From positions 161,568 through 225,567 of the forward strand of contig NZ_JAFGYY010000010.1 in NCBI RefSeq assembly GCF_017491605.1: a DNA stretch of 64,000 nt, in the 5' to 3' direction. Shown one piece after another: positions 20,035 to 28,737 of this stretch. The translations under genes and the position numbers were made by a program. The stretch is from Pseudomonas sp. 30_B. GTDB lineage: Bacteria > Pseudomonadota > Gammaproteobacteria > Pseudomonadales > Pseudomonadaceae. The stretch's first letter is position 1. Each line of letters opens with the position of its first letter. The notes under the pieces are model-generated. The model worked only from the letters and a program-made list of their open reading frames with translations, ran no database searches and was not told the DNA's origin.

Positions 20035-20352
20035 TCAGCCAGCCTCGTGACAACGAACGATCTCTTTGCCCAACGTAGCGCCCCGGTTCAACAGCGTATC
20101 CAATCGCTCGTTAACGTTTCGGATTTCGTCAGCAGAAATCCGATGCCCGTTCTCCGGATGAATGATTAGGTCGTTGATACTTCCCATGCCACCGAATGCA
20201 TTTAGAAAATGCTCTACGCCGTAGAAATCTCGCTCTCGCAGACGACAAGCATCTCTCTCCAGCCAATGAGCCCAGTGCATCTCACCAGCCGCATGGAGTA
20301 AGGCGACAAGCTCATCGAGAATATTCAGCAGCTCTGTCGTTTTGGGACCCAT
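20035..20352 (-). CDS. Small orphan protein, DUF6966-like
   Basis: Cytosolic-looking 105-residue protein with no signal peptide or membrane helix. The core HWAHWLERD..GVEHFLNAFGGMGSINDLI resembles the DUF6966 family as I remember it, a group with no known activity found as scattered single genes and sometimes near toxin-immunity loci. Base composition is visibly less GC-rich than in neighbouring genes, and it is bounded by REP sequences on one side and a 230-bp non-coding stretch with a perfect 16-bp palindrome (20549-20564) on the other, which suggests acquisition by transfer. In P. aeruginosa, as I recall, thrB and nrdJb are adjacent with no such gene between. An immunity or antitoxin-like role is only a guess; no toxin gene is beside it. 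Confidence 0.6.
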   Translation of the reverse strand: MGPKTTELLNILDELVALLHAAGEMHWAHWLERDACRLRERDFYGVEHFLNAFGGMGSINDLIIHPENGHRISADEIRNVNERLDTLLNRGATLGKEIVRCHEAG

Positions 20353-20585
20353 GAGCAGTTGCTCCTTGCAGTAGAGCCAGCAGCCCCAATCTTGGGCTGA
20401 AATCTTTAGACGTATTCTCCGCTAACCGAGAATTTACCCACGCGACGCATGCGGGAGCGAAGATCCAACCCGGAGCAGGCATCCCTGCCGTGACTCCTCT
20501 GCTCAAGTTCAACCCCGGCCCGGCCATCCATGGCCGGTCGTTCGCCGGGCGACGCATGCGTCGCAAAGACTCCGGCTCACCCCGC

Positions 20586-21272
20586 TCACCCACACTTCGA
20601 ATGCCCGCAGTTGAGACAGGTGGCGCACCCATCCATCTGCACCACCGCCATGGTGTTGCACTTGCCGCATAGCTGCGCGCCAGCGGGGAAGCCTTCGCCA
20701 GGCTCGGCCTTGTTGGTGCCCTGCGCCGCTTCATAGGCCGCACGTTTCTCGGCCAGGTACAGGCGCTGCTCCTCGTCCAGCTGCGGCCCCTCCATCAGGC
20801 CGATGGCGACCAGGTGGCGCTCCACCACGGCGCCGATCTCGGCGACGATGGAAGGCATGTAGACGCCGCCGCGCTTGAGGTAGCCGCCGCGCGGGTCGAA
20901 CACGGCCTTCATCTCCTCCACCAGGAAGGTGCAATCGCCGCCCTTGCGGAACACCGCCGACATGATCCGGGTGAGCGCGACGATCCACTGGAAGTGGTCC
21001 ATGTTCTTCGAGTTGATGAAGATCTCGAAGGGCCGGCGCTGCTCATAGGGGGTGTCCGGGTTGAGCACCACGTCGTTGATGGTCACGTACAACGCGTGCT
21101 CGAACAGCGGCGACTTGATCTTGTAGGTGGCGCCCACCAGCATTTCCGGCCGCTGCAGGGTCTCGTCCATCTTCACCACGGCGGCCGCCTGGGCGGCCTC
21201 GGCGCGAGCCTTTTCCTCGGCCACGTCCACCACCTGGAAGCCTTTGATCTTCTGGTTGATCTTGACACTCAT
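20586..21272 (-). CDS. nrdJb: Class II ribonucleotide reductase, NrdJb subunit
   Basis: 228-residue C-terminal component of the split adenosylcobalamin-dependent ribonucleotide reductase. It contains the TSCPD-type region (DVVLNPDTPYEQRRPFEIFINSKNMDHFQWI..LTRIMSAVFRKGGD) and ends in a zinc-ribbon-like cysteine cluster (CGKCNTM..CATCLNCGHSKCG) thought to take part in re-reducing the catalytic subunit. ATG 21272 has GGAGAG upstream. It follows nrdJa by 18 bp on the same strand. The two-gene split is known from P. aeruginosa (PA5496-PA5497) and is not a frameshift: there is an intervening gap and a good ribosome binding site. Confidence 0.95.
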   Translation of the reverse strand: MSVKINQKIKGFQVVDVAEEKARAEAAQAAAVVKMDETLQRPEMLVGATYKIKSPLFEHALYVTINDVVLNPDTPYEQRRPFEIFINSKNMDHFQWIVALTRIMSAVFRKGGDCTFLVEEMKAVFDPRGGYLKRGGVYMPSIVAEIGAVVERHLVAIGLMEGPQLDEEQRLYLAEKRAAYEAAQGTNKAEPGEGFPAGAQLCGKCNTMAVVQMDGCATCLNCGHSKCG

Positions 21273-21290
21273 CACGTCTCTCCAGGGGTA

Positions 21291-23438
21291 TCAGTACTTG
21301 CCGTAATAGCCTTCTTTCAGGGCGTCGAAGAGGTTGGCGGCCGTGTGAATCTCGCCGTCGTACTCCACTTCCTCGTTGCCCCTGAACTCCACCACGCTGC
21401 CGTCTTCCAGCTCGAAGCGGTACACCGTCTTCTCCAGGTCCGCCTCCTTCACCAGCACGCCCTGGAAGGCCGCCGGGTTGAAGCGGAAGGTGGTGCAGCC
21501 CTTCAGGCCCTGGCGCCAGGCGTAGAGGTAGATGTCCTTGAACTGCTCGAACGGGTAGTCGGTGGGGACGTTGGCGGTCTTGGAGATCGACGAGTCGATC
21601 CACTTCTGCGCCGCCGCCTGGATGTCCACATGCTGCTGCGGACTGATGTCGTCGGCGGTGATGAAGTAGTCCGGCAGGCGATGCTTCTCCTCCTCGGCGT
21701 CCGGCACCGCGTGGCTGTCCACCTGGGCGCGGTAGGCCAGCAGCTCGTAGCTGTAGACCGAGATCTTCTCCTTGGTCTTGCGTCCGGCGCGGATCAGGTT
21801 GCGCGAATAGTGGTGGGCGAAGCTCGGCTCGATGCCGTTGGAGGCGTTGTTGGCCAGGCTCAGGCTGATGGTTCCGGTGGGCGCGATGGAGCTGTGGTGA
21901 GTGAAGCGCGCGCCCTGCTCGGCCAACTCGTTCACCAGCTGCGGCGCGTACTCGGCGACCCGCTGCATGTAGCGCGAGTACCTGGCGTGGAGTACCCGGC
22001 CGGCTACCTTGTCGCCGACCTTGTAGCCATCGTCGGCCATCTCCGGCCGCTTGCGCAGCATCTCGGCGGTCACTTCGTAGTCCTGCGCCAGGGCCGGCGC
22101 CGGGCCTTTCTCGCGGGACAGTTCCAGGGCCACTTCCCAGCCCACCAGGGCCATTTCCCGCGCCACTTCCTCGGTGAACACGCAGGCTTCCGGGCTGCCG
22201 TAGCGCAGCTTGAGCAGGGTCAGCGCCGAGCCCAGGCCGAGGAAGCCCATGCCATGACGACGCTTGCCGAGGATTTCCGCGCGCTGCTGCGCCAGCGGCA
22301 GGCCGTTGATTTCCACCACGTTGTCGAGCATGCGGGTGAAGACGCGGACGACTTCGCGGAAGCGCTCCCAGTCGAAGCGCGCGTTCTCGCCAAAGGGCTC
22401 ATTCACGAAGCAGGTGAGGTTCACCGAGCCCAGCAGGCAGGAACCATACGGAGGCAGTGGCTGCTCGCCGCAGGGGTTGGTGGCGCGGATGGCCTCGCAC
22501 CACCAGTTGTTGTTCAGCTCGTTGACCCGGTCGATGAGGATGAAGCCCGGCTCGGCATAGTCGTAGGTGGAGACCATGATCATGTCCCACAGGTGCCGCG
22601 CCCTGACCCGGCCGTAGACCCGGCAGGCCACCTGGCCGTCGTCGCGCACCAGGTATTCCTCGTGCACCGGCCAGTCGCGCCAGACCACCTGCTCGGCGTC
22701 TTCCAGGTCGACTTCGTCGCGTTCCTTCTGGTGCACCGGGAACACCAGCGGCCACTCCTCATCGGCCTCCACCGCAGCCATGAAGCCATCGGTGATCAGC
22801 AGGCTGAGGTTGAACTGGCGCAGGCGGCCGTCCTCGCGCTTGGCGCGGATGAACTCGCGGACGTCCGGGTGGCTGACGTCGAAGGTGCCCATCTGCGCGC
22901 CACGCCGCCCCCCGGCGGAGCTGACGGTGAAGCACATCTTGTCGTAGATATCCATGAAGGACAGCGGCCCGCTGGTGTGCGCGCCGGCCCCGGAAACATA
23001 GGCGCCGCGCGGGCGCAGGGTGCTGAATTCGTAGCCGATGCCACAGCCGGCCTTCAGCGTCAGCCCGGCCTCGTGGACCTTCTGCAGGATGTCGTCCATG
23101 GAGTCGCGGATGATCCCCGAGACGGTGCAGTTGATGGTCGAGGTGGCCGGCTTGTGCCCCTGGGCGCCGGCGTTGGAAATGATCCGCCCGGCCGGGATCG
23201 CACCATTGCGCAGGGCCCAGAGGAAGCGTTCGTACCAGTGCTCGCGCAGCGCCTTGTTGGCCTCGACCCCGGCCAGGGCGCGGGCGACCCGCTGCCAGGT
23301 CTCGTCGACGCTGGCGTCGATGGGTTTGCCGTCCTTGTGCTTCAGGCGGTATTTGCTGTCCCAGATATCCTGCGAAGCGGGTTGCAGGGCGAGGACTCCT
23401 TGGTCTGCGCCACGGGGGCGCGCATCGGTCTTGGCCAT
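21291..23438 (-). CDS. nrdJa: Class II (B12-dependent) ribonucleoside-diphosphate reductase, NrdJa subunit
   Basis: 715-residue catalytic subunit that makes deoxyribonucleotides with adenosylcobalamin and so works with or without oxygen. Recognisable pieces are the N-terminal LQPASQDIWDSKYRLK, the STINCTVSG cysteine region, the active-site block ATNPCGEQPLPPYGSCLLGSVNL, and SIAPTGTISL near the C-terminal third. The start MAKTDARPRG at 23438 has GGAGG about 12 bases upstream. It relies on nrdJb for its C-terminal segment. Paired NrdR boxes lie 54-100 bp upstream, so repression by NrdR is likely. No cobalamin riboswitch was seen upstream. Confidence 0.96.
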   Translation of the reverse strand: MAKTDARPRGADQGVLALQPASQDIWDSKYRLKHKDGKPIDASVDETWQRVARALAGVEANKALREHWYERFLWALRNGAIPAGRIISNAGAQGHKPATSTINCTVSGIIRDSMDDILQKVHEAGLTLKAGCGIGYEFSTLRPRGAYVSGAGAHTSGPLSFMDIYDKMCFTVSSAGGRRGAQMGTFDVSHPDVREFIRAKREDGRLRQFNLSLLITDGFMAAVEADEEWPLVFPVHQKERDEVDLEDAEQVVWRDWPVHEEYLVRDDGQVACRVYGRVRARHLWDMIMVSTYDYAEPGFILIDRVNELNNNWWCEAIRATNPCGEQPLPPYGSCLLGSVNLTCFVNEPFGENARFDWERFREVVRVFTRMLDNVVEINGLPLAQQRAEILGKRRHGMGFLGLGSALTLLKLRYGSPEACVFTEEVAREMALVGWEVALELSREKGPAPALAQDYEVTAEMLRKRPEMADDGYKVGDKVAGRVLHARYSRYMQRVAEYAPQLVNELAEQGARFTHHSSIAPTGTISLSLANNASNGIEPSFAHHYSRNLIRAGRKTKEKISVYSYELLAYRAQVDSHAVPDAEEEKHRLPDYFITADDISPQQHVDIQAAAQKWIDSSISKTANVPTDYPFEQFKDIYLYAWRQGLKGCTTFRFNPAAFQGVLVKEADLEKTVYRFELEDGSVVEFRGNEEVEYDGEIHTAANLFDALKEGYYGKY

Positions 23439-23491
23439 CCGGGAAATAACCTCCTGGCAGTTGGGTGGCAGGCACAACGGAGCGCGAGTAA

Positions 23492-23537
23492 ACCCAATAT
23501 GTGGGAGCCGAAAACTGACAGGCATCAATATGTAGTG
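23492..23537. promoter_or_regulatory. Paired NrdR boxes upstream of nrdJab
   Basis: Two similar sites, ACCCAATATGTGGGAG (23492-23507) and CATCAATATGTAGTGC (about 23523-23538), carry the NrdR core C(A/T)ATATNT(A/T)G with 8 and 9 of 10 core matches. Their CAATATGT cores start at 23495 and 23526, exactly 31 bp (three helical turns) apart, the spacing typical of NrdR. Confidence 0.75.
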
Positions 23538-23696
23538 CCGCAAGCTCCCAACAAGACAACATAGTCGGTTGGACGGCAGACGCTGCGATGGGGCCGGAGT
23601 TCCAGACGGTCGGCAGGTTTGGAGACAGGAGGAGAGGATTTTCGCTGAGGGCCGGGTGCGACGATCAGGCGCGGGGAAAACTGGGGTATTCGAACC

Positions 23697-23824
23697 GTAG
23701 GGCGTACAACCGTTCGCGGTTGTACGCCGATACACCTCGGCTCATCGCCAGCGTCAAGGTCAAGCCCGGAGCGCCCCGATAGCAGGGTCAAACGGCGTAT
23801 AACATCGAACGTTATACGCCCTAC
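23697..23824. repeat. Two REP palindromes
   Basis: 23697-23728 carries the GTAGGGCGTACAACCG / GGTTGTACGCC unit seen at 10066 and 19926. 23794-23824 carries a related unit with different arms, GGCGTATAAC..GTTATACGCCCTAC. The region 23539-23887 otherwise shows no gene. Confidence 0.85.
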
Positions 23825-23887
23825 GTCCAAGCATCGGCGCATTTGCTTGAACACCCATGGGCCCGGACTCGGGGCGGATGAGCTCGA

Positions 23888-24832
23888 TCAGAGCTTCTCC
23901 AGGCACCCCGCAAACTCACCCGCCAGGTTGCCCAGCAGGTTCTCGTAGCCCTGGGCATCCACCTTCACGCCCACTCCCAGGTCATCCAGCTCGGCCAGGC
24001 GCACTGGCAGCCCCTGGCTCAGGGTGTCGGCCAGGCGCGGGCGGATCGGCGGTTCGCTGAAGATGCAGGAAGGTCCGGCCTTCTGCAGTTGCGCACGCAT
24101 GGACGCCACGTGGCGGGCGCCCGGCTGCACATCAGCGGACACGGCGAATACCCCGGTGTGGCGCAACCCGTAGGCTTCCTCGAAATAGTCGAACGCCTCG
24201 TGGAAGACGAAGAACGGCTTGCCCTTGAGCGGATCGATACGCTGCTTCAGGCGCGCATCGAGCTGCTCCATGCGCTCATCGAAGGCCTTCAGGTTGGCCT
24301 GGTAGCGGCTGGCGTTGGCCGGATCGGCGATGGCCAGGTCCTCGGCCATGCGCGCGGCGATCACCTGGGCGTTGGCCGGCAGCAGCCAGAGGTGGGCGTC
24401 GATCATGCCGGGGCGGTGATCGTGGTCGTGGCCCGTATCGTCATCATCGTGGTCCGGATGGTTGGACCCGCTGAAGTCGGCGAACTTGCGCAGGTGCATG
24501 CCGGCCTGGTCCTGCACGGCCACGCTTGGGCCCTTGCGGCTTTCCAGCACCTTGGGCAGGAAGTTTTCCAGGTCCGGCCCGACCCAGTAGAACAGCTGCG
24601 CGTCGCGCACCCGGCGAATATCGGATGGGCGCAGCGAGTAGCTGTGCGGCGAGGCACCCGGCGGCAGCAGCACATCCGGGGTGCCTTCGCCGTCCTGGAT
24701 GGCGGCGGCGATCAGCTGCAGCGGCTTGATGCTGGTCAGCACGCTGACCTCGGCGCGGGCGGGGAGGCTGAGCAGCAGGGCGCAGCAGGTGATCAGCAGA
24801 GCGGCGGGACGGAAGGACACGGCGGCACTCAC
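23888..24832 (-). CDS. znuA: Zinc ABC transporter substrate-binding protein
   Basis: 314-residue periplasmic zinc-binding protein of the cluster A-I family. The signal peptide ends near residue 27 (SLPARA). Zinc ligands are H63 (PPGASPHSY), H147 (DAHLWL) and a later His in VFHEAFDYF, with a His/Asp-rich loop at 125-139 (HPDHDDDDTGHDHDH) typical of ZnuA. The GTG at 24832 lacks a clear ribosome binding site and a second GTG lies four codons on, so the start is uncertain. The gene is divergent from zur with a Zur box in the 59-bp gap, so it is shut off when zinc is sufficient. Confidence 0.94.
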   Translation of the reverse strand: MSAAVSFRPAALLITCCALLLSLPARAEVSVLTSIKPLQLIAAAIQDGEGTPDVLLPPGASPHSYSLRPSDIRRVRDAQLFYWVGPDLENFLPKVLESRKGPSVAVQDQAGMHLRKFADFSGSNHPDHDDDDTGHDHDHRPGMIDAHLWLLPANAQVIAARMAEDLAIADPANASRYQANLKAFDERMEQLDARLKQRIDPLKGKPFFVFHEAFDYFEEAYGLRHTGVFAVSADVQPGARHVASMRAQLQKAGPSCIFSEPPIRPRLADTLSQGLPVRLAELDDLGVGVKVDAQGYENLLGNLAGEFAGCLEKL

Positions 24833-24851
24833 ACAGGGGGATGATGAAAGA

Positions 24852-24864
24852 GTAATATAATAAC
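24852..24864. promoter_or_regulatory. Zur box between znuA and zur
   Basis: GTAATATAATAAC matches the Zur core GTTATANTATAAC at about 10 of 12 defined positions and sits in the short divergent promoter region, so it can control both znuA and zur-znuC-znuB. Confidence 0.75.
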
Positions 24865-24891
24865 GTCTCTACACACGAGCGTCGCCGCCGC

Positions 24892-25398
24892 ATGTACAAG
24901 ATCGCCCCCAAGACTCCCCTCGCCTGCCGCCCGCATGACCACGCCAATTGCGTGGCCAGCGCCCTGGCCGACGCCGATGCGCTGTGCGCGCGCCAGGGCG
25001 TGCGCCTGACCGAGCTGCGCCGGCGCGTGCTGGAGCTGGTCTGGGCCAGCCACAAGCCGCTGGGCGCCTACGACATCCTCGCCGTGCTGAGCGAGGAAGA
25101 CGGCCGCAAGGCGGCGCCGCCGACGGTCTACCGCGCGCTGGACTTCCTCCTGGAAAACGGCCTGGTGCACCGCATCGCCTCGCTCAACGCCTTCATTGGC
25201 TGCGCCCACCCCGAACACGCCCATGAAGGCCAGTTCCTGATCTGCCGCGCCTGCAAGACCGCCATCGAGCTGGAACAGCCGGCCATCAGCGAAGCCATCG
25301 TCGCCGGCGCCAAGGGCGTCGGTTTCGCGGTGGAAACCCAGACCGTCGAAGTGGTCGGCCTCTGCGGCGCCTGCGCCCCCGGCAAGCGGGAGGCCTGA
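24892..25398 (+). CDS. zur: Zinc uptake regulator Zur (Fur family)
   Basis: 168-residue Fur-family repressor (Np20 in P. aeruginosa). The N-terminal winged helix ([20 protein letters not shown], then [21 protein letters not shown]) is followed by the metal-binding dimerisation domain with [22 protein letters not shown] and the second CxxC GLCGAC. It binds DNA when zinc-loaded and represses uptake genes. The stop codon overlaps the znuC start by 1 bp, and it is the first gene of zur-znuC-znuB, so it is probably autoregulated through the Zur box at 24852-24864. Confidence 0.96.
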   Translation: MYKIAPKTPLACRPHDHANCVASALADADALCARQGVRLTELRRRVLELVWASHKPLGAYDILAVLSEEDGRKAAPPTVYRALDFLLENGLVHRIASLNAFIGCAHPEHAHEGQFLICRACKTAIELEQPAISEAIVAGAKGVGFAVETQTVEVVGLCGACAPGKREA

Positions 25399-26198
25399 TG
25401 AGCGACGCCCTGATCCGCCTGCAAGGCGTCGGCGTCAGCTACGCCGGCCAGCCGGTGCTGCAGAACGTCGACCTGACCATCGCCCCGCGCGAGATCGTCA
25501 CCCTGATCGGCCCCAACGGCGCCGGCAAGACGACCCTGGTGCGCAGCGTGCTCGGCCTGCTCAAGCCCGACACCGGCAGCGTCTGGCGCCAGCCGAAACT
25601 GTCCATCGGCTACATGCCGCAGAAGCTCCACGTCGACCCGACCCTGCCGCTCACCGTGCTGCGCTTCCTGCGCCTGGTGCCCGGCGTGCAACGCTCCCAG
25701 GCGCTGGAGGCGCTGAAGGAAGTCGGTGCCGCCCACGTGATCGACAAGCCGCTGCAGAGTGTTTCCGGCGGCGAGCTGCAACGCGTGCTGCTGGCCCGCG
25801 CCCTGCTGCGCAAGCCGGAACTGCTGGTGCTCGACGAACCCGTGCAGGGCGTCGACGTTGCCGGGCAAGCCGAGCTGTACCGCCTGATCGGCCGCCTGCG
25901 CGACCGCCTCGGCTGCGGCGTGCTGATGGTCTCCCATGACCTGCACCTGGTGATGAGCGCCACCGACAAGGTGGTCTGCCTGAACCGCCACGTCTGCTGC
26001 TCCGGGCACCCGGAACAGGTCAGCGGCGACCCGGCCTTCGTCGAGCTGTTCGGCCAGGACGCCCGCAGCCTCGCGGTCTATCACCACCACCACGACCATT
26101 CCCACGACCTGCACGGCGAGGTGGTGAAACCCGCCTTCCCCGCCGGCACGCGCTTCACGCCGGTCCACCAGCACGGCCCCGACTGCAACCATGGCTGA
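25398..26198 (+). CDS. znuC: Zinc ABC transporter ATP-binding protein
   Basis: 266-residue cytosolic ATPase of the high-affinity zinc importer. Walker A is [10 protein letters not shown], the signature is [16 protein letters not shown], and Walker B is [12 protein letters not shown]. The C-terminal 35 or so residues form a His-rich extension ([11 protein letters not shown], later [10 protein letters not shown]), a common zinc-binding tail in pseudomonad ZnuC. It overlaps zur by 1 bp and znuB by 8 bp, so the three are translationally coupled. Confidence 0.97.
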   Translation: MSDALIRLQGVGVSYAGQPVLQNVDLTIAPREIVTLIGPNGAGKTTLVRSVLGLLKPDTGSVWRQPKLSIGYMPQKLHVDPTLPLTVLRFLRLVPGVQRSQALEALKEVGAAHVIDKPLQSVSGGELQRVLLARALLRKPELLVLDEPVQGVDVAGQAELYRLIGRLRDRLGCGVLMVSHDLHLVMSATDKVVCLNRHVCCSGHPEQVSGDPAFVELFGQDARSLAVYHHHHDHSHDLHGEVVKPAFPAGTRFTPVHQHGPDCNHG

Positions 26199-26979
26199 TT
26201 TCCTGCTCAACGCCCTCCTCGCCGGGCTGGCCCTGGCGCTGGTCGCCGGGCCCCTGGGTTCGTTCGTCGTCTGGCGGCGCATGGCCTATTTCGGCGACAC
26301 CCTGTCCCACGCCGCGCTGCTCGGTGTGGCCCTCGGCTTCCTGCTGGACGTCAGCCCGACCCTGGCGGTGACCGTCGGCTGCGTGCTGCTCGCCGTGCTG
26401 CTGGTGACCCTGCAGCAACGCCAGCCGCTGGCCGCCGACACCCTGCTCGGCATCCTCGCTCACAGCACGCTGTCCCTGGGCCTGGTGACCCTGAGCTTCA
26501 TGAAGGAAGTGCGCGTCGACCTGATGGCCTACCTGTTCGGCGACCTGCTCGCCGTTAGCCACACCGACCTCCTGTGGATAATCGCCGGCAGCGCCCTGGT
26601 GCTGGGGCTGATCTGCTGGCTGTGGCGACCGCTGCTGGCGATCACCGTGCACGAGGAACTGGCGCGGGTCGAGGGCCTGCCGGTCACCGCCATCCGCCTG
26701 GCGCTGATGCTGCTGATCGCCATCGTCATCGCCGTGGCCATGAAGATCGTCGGCGTGCTGCTGATCACCTCCCTGCTGATCATCCCCGCCGCCGCCGCCC
26801 AACGGCATGCCCGCAGCCCTGAACAAATGGCCTTCGGCGCGAGTCTGATCGGATTGATAGCGGTGTGCGCGGGGCTGTCGCTGTCCTGGTTCAAGGACAC
26901 CCCCGCCGGCCCCTCCATCGTGGTCAGCGCGGCGGCCCTGTTCCTGCTGAGTTTTGTCCTGCCGCGCCGGACGGTGTAG
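26191..26979 (+). CDS. znuB: Zinc ABC transporter permease
   Basis: 262-residue inner-membrane permease of the ABC-3 family with about eight helices. Conserved features are [17 protein letters not shown] near the start, the coupling segment ELARVEGLP, and [21 protein letters not shown]. It partners ZnuC and ZnuA for zinc import. Its start overlaps znuC by 8 bp. It is the last gene of the operon; the next gene, a lipoprotein, has its own upstream region. Confidence 0.96.
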   Translation: MADFLLNALLAGLALALVAGPLGSFVVWRRMAYFGDTLSHAALLGVALGFLLDVSPTLAVTVGCVLLAVLLVTLQQRQPLAADTLLGILAHSTLSLGLVTLSFMKEVRVDLMAYLFGDLLAVSHTDLLWIIAGSALVLGLICWLWRPLLAITVHEELARVEGLPVTAIRLALMLLIAIVIAVAMKIVGVLLITSLLIIPAAAAQRHARSPEQMAFGASLIGLIAVCAGLSLSWFKDTPAGPSIVVSAAALFLLSFVLPRRTV

Positions 26980-27016
26980 AATTTGGCGATTTTTTGATCA
27001 AAAGAGACCCTGACGC

Positions 27017-27403
27017 ATGAAGTCGTTCGTCATCCGCCTGTTCGCGCTGATGACCCTGGCGCTGGCCCTCGCGGCCTGCCAGAGCACCGCGAGCAACCCG
27101 ACCAGCAGCAGTGGCTTCGAAACCGAACTGGCCGCCGGCCGCCTGGAATCCGCGCAGCTTGCGCTCGGCTCCGAACAGGAAACCGCGACCCAGCTCACCG
27201 AACGCCGCCAGCGCCTGGCCGACGCCTACCTGGAGCGCAGCCGCAAGGCACTGCAGAACGGCGACGTCAACGGCGCCAGCGCGAACCTGACCCGCGCCCG
27301 CTCGCTGATGCCGCGCGCCCCCGGCGTCGCCGCCGACGTCAGCGGCCTGCAGAAGCCCGCGGTTCCGGTTGCTCCGGCCACCCAGCCGAACTGCGCGCCG
27401 TAA
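27017..27403 (+). CDS. Small outer-membrane-type lipoprotein
   Basis: 128-residue protein with a lipoprotein signal peptide whose lipobox is LAAC, Cys at about residue 20. The next residue is Gln, so it should go to the outer membrane. The mature part is helical (LTERRQRLADAYLERSRKALQNGDVNGASANLTRARSLMP), reminiscent of a short TPR-like pair. It corresponds to PA5502, between znuB and metN, with no known function. A perfect TTTTGATCAAAA palindrome at 26992-27003 lies in its upstream region. A terminator follows at 27410-27434. Confidence 0.85.
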   Translation: MKSFVIRLFALMTLALALAACQSTASNPTSSSGFETELAAGRLESAQLALGSEQETATQLTERRQRLADAYLERSRKALQNGDVNGASANLTRARSLMPRAPGVAADVSGLQKPAVPVAPATQPNCAP

Positions 27404-27409
27404 CCCCTC

Positions 27410-27434
27410 GGGCGCCCATTCGTGGCGCCCTTTA
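27410..27434 (+). terminator. Intrinsic terminator after the lipoprotein gene
   Basis: Stem GGGCGCC / GGCGCCC with loop CATTCGT, followed by TTTATT. Confidence 0.75.
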
Positions 27435-27557
27435 TTCTCTTTTGTTCTGCCCTTATCTGAACAAAGATTAATCAGCCATAAAAAAGCAGGTTAAAATGCG
27501 CGGTTTTGGCTGACCGCCTACGTTTGTCGTTTATCCCTCGACAACTTAGTAGGTCCC

Positions 27558-27697
27558 GAACCTGTTTAGGGCTTGCGAGCTAGAGCAGTACAAGGCGAAA
27601 ACAGGCGAGAAAGCGGAGTCTACTGACGCGTAAATGAGCATTTCTCGCCTGTTTTCAACGCAGTAATGCCGACGCGCAGCACGCCGTAAACAGGTTC
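27558..27697. repeat. 140-bp interrupted palindrome upstream of metN
   Basis: Outer arms GAACCTGTTTA (27558-27568) and TAAACAGGTTC (27687-27697) and inner arms CGAAAACAGGCGAGAAA (27596-27612) and TTTCTCGCCTGTTTTC (27641-27656) fold the whole segment into a cruciform or long hairpin. The two arms also share a CAGGCGAGAAA / CCTGTTT theme, so the element looks built from repeated units. It ends 29 bp before the metN GTG start. It carries no open frame. Confidence 0.8.
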
Positions 27698-27726
27698 CCA
27701 CACGCCGTACCCACAAGGTTTGCTAC

Positions 27727-28737
27727 GTGATCGAATTCCACGACGTCCACAAGACCTATCGCGTCGCCGGACGCGATATCCCGGCCCTGCAGCCCACCCG
27801 CCTGACCATCGAGGGCGGCCAGGTCTTCGGCCTGATCGGCCATTCCGGCGCCGGTAAAAGCACCCTGCTGCGCCTGATCAACCGCCTGGAAGAGCCCAGC
27901 GGCGGGCGCATCGTCATCGACGGCGAAGACATCACCGCCCTGGACGCCGACGGCCTGCGCCGCTTCCGCCAGCGCGTCGGGATGATCTTCCAGCACTTCA
28001 ACCTGCTGGCCTCCAAGACCGTCGCCGACAACATCGCCATGCCGATGAAGCTCGCCGGCACCTACAGCGCCGCCGAGATCAGCGCACGGGTAGACGAGCT
28101 GCTGGAGCGCGTCGGCCTCAAGGACCACGCCCGCAAGTATCCGGCGCAGCTTTCCGGCGGCCAGAAGCAGCGCGTCGGCATCGCCCGCGCGCTCGCCTGC
28201 CGGCCGACCATCCTGCTCTGCGACGAGGCCACCAGCGCCCTCGACCCGCAGACCACCGGCCAGGTTCTGCAGCTGCTGGCGGAAATCAACCGCGAGCTGA
28301 AGCTGACCATCGTCCTGATCACCCACGAGATGGATGTGATCCGCCGCGTCTGCGACCAGGTGGCGGTGATGGACGCCGGCCGCATCGTCGAGCAGGGCGA
28401 CGTCGCCGACGTGTTCCTGCATCCGCAGCACGACACCACCCGCCGCTTCGTCTTCGAGGCCGAGCGCGTGGACGAGGACGAGCAGCACGACGACTTCGCC
28501 CACGTGCCGGGCCGCATCCTGCGCCTGACCTTCCGTGGCGAGGCGACCTACGCGCCGCTGCTGGGCACCGTCGCGCGCCAGACCGGCGTCGACTACAGCA
28601 TCCTCGCGGGGCGTATCGACCGCATCAAGGACCAGCCCTACGGCCAGCTCACCCTGTCCCTGGTGGGCGGTGACATCGAGGCCGCCATGGCGCAGCTGAA
28701 CGCCGCCGAAGTCCACGTCGAGGTGCTGCGCGCATGA
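27727..28737 (+). CDS. metN: Methionine ABC transporter ATP-binding protein
   Basis: 336-residue ATPase of the D/L-methionine importer. Walker A is [11 protein letters not shown], the signature is [16 protein letters not shown], and Walker B is [12 protein letters not shown]. The last 90 or so residues form the NIL regulatory domain ([30 protein letters not shown]..), which binds methionine and inhibits transport. The start is GTG at 27727 ([13 protein letters not shown]). It overlaps metI by 4 bp. The unusual 140-bp palindrome lies directly upstream. It matches PA5503. Confidence 0.96.
   Translation: MIEFHDVHKTYRVAGRDIPALQPTRLTIEGGQVFGLIGHSGAGKSTLLRLINRLEEPSGGRIVIDGEDITALDADGLRRFRQRVGMIFQHFNLLASKTVADNIAMPMKLAGTYSAAEISARVDELLERVGLKDHARKYPAQLSGGQKQRVGIARALACRPTILLCDEATSALDPQTTGQVLQLLAEINRELKLTIVLITHEMDVIRRVCDQVAVMDAGRIVEQGDVADVFLHPQHDTTRRFVFEAERVDEDEQHDDFAHVPGRILRLTFRGEATYAPLLGTVARQTGVDYSILAGRIDRIKDQPYGQLTLSLVGGDIEAAMAQLNAAEVHVEVLRA

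Noticed and set aside
20586..23438. nrdJa and nrdJb considered as one gene broken by a frameshift.
   Set aside because: There is an 18-bp gap with its own ribosome binding site, and the split arrangement is known from P. aeruginosa.
20814..23564. A 916-codon plus-strand frame opposite nrdJa and nrdJb.
   Set aside because: The translation is His/Val/Gly/Gln-rich with no family resemblance, while the minus strand encodes a recognisable ribonucleotide reductase.
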